A DNA stretch of 64,000 nucleotides from Paenibacillus sp. FSL W8-0186 (GTDB lineage: Bacteria > Bacillota > Bacilli > Paenibacillales > Paenibacillaceae): contig NZ_CP150207.1 in the NCBI RefSeq assembly GCF_037969765.1, forward strand, positions 930,001-994,000, written 5' to 3'. Made by a program: the position numbers and the translations under genes. The notes beneath the pieces were generated by a model. That model worked only from the letters and a program-made list of their open reading frames with translations. It made no database searches and was not told the origin of the DNA. Shown here one piece after another: positions 60,047 through 64,000 of the stretch; positions within the stretch are counted from its first letter, which is position 1; each line of letters starts with the position of its first letter.

Positions 60047-60057
60047 GGGTTTTTTCC
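60024..60057 (+). terminator. Rho-independent terminator after aroA
   Basis: AACCCGCCTCTA pairs with TAGAGGCGGGTT around AACG, then a T run. Confidence 0.9.
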
Positions 60058-60098
60058 ATTACGAAGCTAGTGGCAATATTTACATTTTTGAAGAAATA

Positions 60099-60197
60099 AT
60101 GCAAACTGTTAATCAAATGATAAAAAGGTTATTGTTGGATATTCCGGATTTCAAGAAGGTGTTCAACATGGTATGGACCATAGTTCTGATGAGGTGA
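60099..60197 (+). CDS. Possible small peptide gene before the ABC exporter
   Basis: A 32-codon ATG frame (begins MQTVNQMIKRLLLDIPDF, ends TIVLMR) that stops three bases before the ATPase start; the ribosome site of the ATPase (GAGGTGAAG) overlaps its last codons. Its own ribosome site (GAAGAAATA) is weak. The peptide is amphipathic and partly hydrophobic, lacks a Cys, and has no recognised leader motif. It could be a translational-coupling leader, a small exported peptide or chance. Confidence 0.35.
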   Translation: MQTVNQMIKRLLLDIPDFKKVFNMVWTIVLMR

Positions 60198-60200
60198 AGT

Positions 60201-60962
60201 ATGGATAACAATACATTATTGTCAGTTAATAATTTATGTAAAACGTATACTGCTGCTGAAAATCGCATATCAGCACTAAAAGATATTACTTTCGATTTAA
60301 ACAGAGGTGAACTTCTGGTTGTTATGGGGACAAGCGGCTCTGGAAAAAGTACTCTTCTACAAATCATTGGTGCGCTCGATAGTCCTGATCAGGGAAAAAT
60401 TTCCTTAAACGGCGTTCTCCAAGACAAAATGTTTATGGAGCCGTATGCTACCCAGTACCGAAGTGAAAATATAGGTTTTATATTTCAATCATTTCACTTA
60501 CTAAAAGATTTATCGCTTGAAGAAAATATAGCTTTGCCATTAATACTTAAGGGAGCTGGCGGTTCGGAAATAAAAAGAAAAGTGAATGAAATGCTTGATT
60601 TAGTTGGGTTAACTTCATGGAGAAAGCAACGGCCTATGCAACTTTCCGGTGGACAGCAGCAACGGGTTGCTATCGGCAGATCACTTATAATGAGGCCGCC
60701 AATCATACTTGCGGATGAGCCAACTGGAAATTTAGACTTTAATACATCAAGAGAAATTTTAAATGTATTGATAGAGATGAAAAGGCAGTTGAACCAAAGT
60801 ATTATTCTCGTTACGCATGATGCAAATGTCGCCGCCTACGGGGATCGGATATTGTTTTTTCATGATGGCGAGATAGTAGATACATACGTCAAAAATACTG
60901 AAGAAGCAGACATGGACTGCATCATGGATAAGTTAAGAAGCATTATGGAGAGAGCATCATGA
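60201..60962 (+). CDS. ABC exporter ATPase (MacB/LolD type) in AT-rich segment
   Basis: 253 aa. Walker A GTSGSGKST, FIFQSFHLLKDLS (Q-loop), signature LSGGQQQRVAIGRSL, Walker [14 protein letters not shown], and switch ILVTHDANVAA. Base composition and codon use are clearly more AT-rich than in the flanking genes. It overlaps the permease gene by four bases. Exporters of this type move peptides or lipoproteins or give resistance to antimicrobial peptides; the substrate cannot be read. Confidence 0.92.
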   Translation: MDNNTLLSVNNLCKTYTAAENRISALKDITFDLNRGELLVVMGTSGSGKSTLLQIIGALDSPDQGKISLNGVLQDKMFMEPYATQYRSENIGFIFQSFHLLKDLSLEENIALPLILKGAGGSEIKRKVNEMLDLVGLTSWRKQRPMQLSGGQQQRVAIGRSLIMRPPIILADEPTGNLDFNTSREILNVLIEMKRQLNQSIILVTHDANVAAYGDRILFFHDGEIVDTYVKNTEEADMDCIMDKLRSIMERAS

Positions 60963-63448
60963 TAAGGTCTATTTATGGCATAGCATTCCGTTTTTTTAAA
61001 ACAAATCGTTTCGTTTCTATTTCATCGGTTTTTAGTGTAACAATTGCGGTATCCATTATTTTGGTTATGACAATATTTGTTTCTAATGCCACTCAATCTT
61101 ACCGTGATGAAATAAAAAAATTATATGGAAATATGGATATAATGGTCGGCTTTAACCTAGAGCAAGGAAGACAAATTGATTTAAAGCTATTGAATCAAAT
61201 CACATCAATTCCAGGAATAGAGCAATCATCTCCTGTATTAATAGATCGCTTACGGGTTGATTTACTTCAAGACGATGTATACACCGTAGGAGCTGAATCT
61301 GATGACCTTGTTAAAAGTAGATACCACTTTACTGAGTCTATTTCCGATAATGAAGCGATTATAAATGCTGGGCTTGCCGAAGCACTAAATATTACGGTAG
61401 GTCAGTCCTTAAAAGTCGAAAGTAGAGATTTTATAGTAAAAGAAATATTAGATGATATAAAAGGCTGGGGACCCGTATCAGACATTCTTATTATACCGAG
61501 GAGCACCTTTAAGGAATTGAAGTATGCTCAAACAGGTGTTGTAAATGAATCGTCCTATGTTTTGATTAAAAATCAGCCTAAGGTGAACTCTTATGAGATA
61601 GCTAGATGGCTTCGGCAAATCGACCAAACATTAAGAATAGATATTATTGAAGAGGAGCCGGATATTAAGGCTAATTTTCAATCCTTGCGGATATACATCA
61701 CCTTACTGTCTTTATTAGTAGTATTCATTACCGCACTATTAATCATATCTAATTTTCAGACATATTTATACAAATATAAGCAGCAATTCGCGATTATGCG
61801 TTCCATGGGTGCAGTAACCCATGATCTATTTAAAATTATTTTTATTCAATGCTCAATTATTAATTTATTGGGGGGAACATTAGGATATATAGCCGCTTTT
61901 ATCGCAATTAATTACTCACAGATATGGTTTGAGCAGTTGTTTAATATCTCAGTTGAAGCTCTTATTTTTAACAATAGTTTAGCCCTTATTGTTCTGGTGA
62001 TAAGTATAGCTATACTAGAACTATTTATGTTAATACCGGCATATCGTGGTAGTAGAATATTGCCGCTGAAAATGATGCAAAGTAATGAGCAGGCTGACTT
62101 TTCATTTTCGAATATGCGACGTATATTTGGAAGAATAATTATTTTTGCGGGGTTATTTTTCCTGCTCTTTGGTAAAGTTCTTGCCTCTGCTGATAGTCAG
62201 GTTTTACTTATCCTATTAGGATTATTATTCTTGATATTAGGTGTTTTTATATTGTTTCCGTTCTATCTGTCACCGCTATTGATTCGTTTACTGCCTTTGA
62301 TTCAACGTTTATTTGGTAAAGTATCCTTCGTTGCAGTTAAGAATGTAATTCCTCAAGTGAGGAAAAATACATTCGTCATATTGATTTTGAGTTTGACAAT
62401 GATGATTGCTGTTGTTGGATCAACCCTAATGTCAACGATACAGAGAAATGAAGCAAACTATATACGGGGAAATTATCCCACAGATATTGTTATTACAAGT
62501 CGGTTTAATGATCCCTCCTTAATTAACTATACAGATCTAAAATCTGCTGCGATTAAGGTTGAGGGCGTTATAAAGGCTAGTACGCTAAGTTCTTATAGCT
62601 CGATAAGATTGATGCATGATGGGAGTTACGTATCTTTCACATATTCTTTAGCAGATTTGAAAGAAATGATCAAGCAAGATCTATTACCAAACTATGATAG
62701 TAATTCAAATGATAATGTTTATATTACCCAGAAATTTGCATCGCAATATGACATTAGGGAAGGAGATATATTAGAGCTTGGAATGTATTCTGATGCAATG
62801 CAAAAAATTATTCCAACAGGTCAAGTTACAGTGGCAGGAATAGTAAAGAAATTACCAGGCTCTCTTGGTGACATGCTTATTGATTGGAGCAATGAGACTT
62901 ACTTATGGGAATTTACAGTCTTAGATAGAATGTTTATTAGTGTGTCTCAGCCGGTCGAGCAGGTTATTGGTCAATTAGAAACATTAAAGGGGCAATTCCC
63001 TGGAATTCAGATTGATTATTATGAGCAGACAATGGAACAATCCAAACAAATGTTTTACCAACGCTGGTCCTTATTCATTATTGTACTAGTTGTCATGCTG
63101 GCAAGTGTATTAATGGGCGTTATAAATTCTTTGGTTAATAATATCCACAATAAGCGCAAAGAGTTGGCGATTCTTCGGACTTTATCCGTAACTCGTAGCG
63201 GAATAATTAGGGTTATTTTAACCCAGGTGATATTATATATTTCCATTGGTTTGCTGCTAGGGGCGGTAATTGGGGTGCTATTAACATATAGTCTGATGTT
63301 AATTGATCCAGTGGGGATTTATATTAATTATCAGGCGATGGGAATACTCGCAGTTACCGTAACAGGCGCAGTCATTTTAGTGTTATGGCCGTATTCTATT
63401 TATATTGGCCGCAGAAGCTTGCCGCATGAAATCACCCAGGAAGGGTAA
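60959..63448 (+). CDS. Large FtsX-family ABC permease in AT-rich segment
   Basis: 829 aa, about ten helices, two FtsX domains. An N-terminal helix and extracytoplasmic domain (about residues 40-240) precede the first FtsX block (ISNFQTYLYKYKQQFAIMRS); after central helices comes a second extracytoplasmic part (about 500-690) and FtsX block (INSLVNNIHNKRKELAILRT). This duplicated layout differs from single-domain MacB permeases. It has the same AT-rich character as the ATPase, so the pair was probably acquired together. Confidence 0.9.
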   Translation: MIRSIYGIAFRFFKTNRFVSISSVFSVTIAVSIILVMTIFVSNATQSYRDEIKKLYGNMDIMVGFNLEQGRQIDLKLLNQITSIPGIEQSSPVLIDRLRVDLLQDDVYTVGAESDDLVKSRYHFTESISDNEAIINAGLAEALNITVGQSLKVESRDFIVKEILDDIKGWGPVSDILIIPRSTFKELKYAQTGVVNESSYVLIKNQPKVNSYEIARWLRQIDQTLRIDIIEEEPDIKANFQSLRIYITLLSLLVVFITALLIISNFQTYLYKYKQQFAIMRSMGAVTHDLFKIIFIQCSIINLLGGTLGYIAAFIAINYSQIWFEQLFNISVEALIFNNSLALIVLVISIAILELFMLIPAYRGSRILPLKMMQSNEQADFSFSNMRRIFGRIIIFAGLFFLLFGKVLASADSQVLLILLGLLFLILGVFILFPFYLSPLLIRLLPLIQRLFGKVSFVAVKNVIPQVRKNTFVILILSLTMMIAVVGSTLMSTIQRNEANYIRGNYPTDIVITSRFNDPSLINYTDLKSAAIKVEGVIKASTLSSYSSIRLMHDGSYVSFTYSLADLKEMIKQDLLPNYDSNSNDNVYITQKFASQYDIREGDILELGMYSDAMQKIIPTGQVTVAGIVKKLPGSLGDMLIDWSNETYLWEFTVLDRMFISVSQPVEQVIGQLETLKGQFPGIQIDYYEQTMEQSKQMFYQRWSLFIIVLVVMLASVLMGVINSLVNNIHNKRKELAILRTLSVTRSGIIRVILTQVILYISIGLLLGAVIGVLLTYSLMLIDPVGIYINYQAMGILAVTVTGAVILVLWPYSIYIGRRSLPHEITQEG

Positions 63449-63465
63449 AGTTAAGAAGAAGAAAA

Positions 63466-63512
63466 CAGGCTGCTTTTCGGATAGCGTTCCGAGAGGCAGC
63501 CATTTTGTTTGT
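63466..63512. terminator. Terminator between the permease and sod genes
   Basis: GGCTGC pairs with GCAGCC around an inner CGG/CCG stem; T-rich on one side (ATTTTGTTTG). Confidence 0.6.
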
Positions 63513-63522
63513 TGAATATCCA

Positions 63523-64000
63523 TTAAAAAGGCTGCCACTTCAGCTTGCTCGCCTTTGCGAAGCGTTCGGCGACCTCCGGCCAGTAGACGACCTGCCACCA
63601 GTTTGCGATGTATTTGGCCCGCTCATTCTGGTGCTTCAGGTAATAGGAATGCTCCCAGACGTCAATCGGCAGCAGGGGAACCACATCCCATTGTGATAAA
63701 TTCTGATGCTTCTCGGCCATCAGAATTTCCAGCCGGTGAGCACGCGGACTCCAAACGAGAATGGCCCAGCCACCGCCTTCTACTTTATCGGCGGCATTGG
63801 TGAACTGATTTTTGAAGGCGTCATAGCTGCCGAAATCCCTGCGGATTTGCTCGGCTAGGTCGCCCTCGGGCTTACCGCCTCCTTGAGGGTTCATCGTATC
63901 CCAGTAAATGGTATGGAGATAATGGCCTGCCCCGTTAAAGGCCAGCTCCCGTTCCCAGTGCTTGACTAGGTCGAAGTTGCCCGACTTACGGGCTTCTTGA
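63523..64000 (-). CDS. Superoxide dismutase (Fe/Mn), 3' part, truncated by window edge
   Basis: The minus-strand frame runs to the window end, so the N-terminus is missing. Visible are HYLHTIYWDTMNPQGGG (C-terminal domain start), GGWAILVW, and the metal-ligand segment DVWEHSYYLKHQNERAKYI with Asp and His ligands, followed by NWWQVVYWPEV. This is the Fe/Mn SOD family, which dismutates superoxide. HYLHTIYWDTMNP instead of the commonest H-N-H-S/T-L-FW pattern suggests the SodF/YojM-adjacent or longer Bacillus variant; the full length is needed to say. Confidence 0.93.
   Translation of the reverse strand, partial: QEARKSGNFDLVKHWERELAFNGAGHYLHTIYWDTMNPQGGGKPEGDLAEQIRRDFGSYDAFKNQFTNAADKVEGGGWAILVWSPRAHRLEILMAEKHQNLSQWDVVPLLPIDVWEHSYYLKHQNERAKYIANWWQVVYWPEVAERFAKASKLKWQPF

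Noticed and set aside
60113..60367. Minus-strand open frame opposite the AT-rich ATPase
   Set aside because: It is a shadow of the ATPase frame; its protein shows no recognisable features.

Overview
The window looks like chromosomal DNA of an endospore-forming Bacillota, most likely Paenibacillus or a close relative. The evidence is a moderate G+C content, AGGAGG-type ribosome binding sites with frequent TTG/GTG starts, a caa3-type cytochrome oxidase cluster, LtaS, a Spo0E-like phosphatase, a sporulation-type 5TM histidine kinase, and T-box and TPP leader RNAs. Assignments rest on reading the sequence and on recognised family motifs; no database search was run.

Layout. 1-3326: end of a cytochrome c oxidase operon (ctaD 3' end, ctaE, ctaF, ctaG, DUF420). 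3400-7867: an autoregulated-looking ABC cluster (permease, YtrA-type GntR regulator, ATPase, then a NatA/NatB-like pair). 7917-9122: a secreted TraB-fold protein. 9137-12240: TPP-riboswitch operon thiE-thiS-thiG-thiO. 12370-17791: a sulfide/persulfide island resembling the B. subtilis yrk cluster: TusA-rhodanese, DsrE, rhodanese-persulfide dioxygenase, TusA, TauE, a CstR-like repressor and three more rhodaneses, with two CstR-type operators. 17870-18750: intergenic repeats including a 37-bp minisatellite. 18943-22377 (minus): AIM24, a membrane-anchored coiled-coil protein, DegV and an AraC regulator, the last divergent from a MATE pump. 24166-26040 (minus): LtaS-type synthase. 26100-28615: a long leader RNA with two tiny upstream ORFs, a long-range stem and two intrinsic terminators, in front of a MutS2-like ATPase without an Smr domain. 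28786-33659: Spo0E, hydrolase, GNAT, and an ECF transporter (T, S, double ATPase) whose S-A part starts from a promoter inside a perfect BirA-type operator. 33738-36323: MFS exporter and MarR regulator. 36324-37173: more repeats. 37174-48272: HI0933-type flavoprotein, 5TM kinase, bacilliredoxin, nadE, Yip1 plus a MacAB-like exporter, hydrolase, acpS, mutY. 49154-54815: GNAT, signal peptidase I, RNase HI, queG, ogt, HD-GYP, YneF, folE. 54938-58483: two-component system divergent from a DUF418 membrane protein. 58530-59957: T-box leader and chorismate mutase/DAHP synthase. 60060-63448: a conspicuously AT-rich ABC exporter pair with a possible small peptide gene. 63523-64000: 3' part of a superoxide dismutase gene.

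The strongest leads are the attenuator-like leader before the MutS2-like gene (26100-26566), because MutS2 acts on stalled and collided ribosomes in Bacillus and this leader is built to sense ribosome stalling, and the BirA-type box before a YkoE-family ECF S-component (31455-31489), because that family is usually tied to thiamine rather than biotin.
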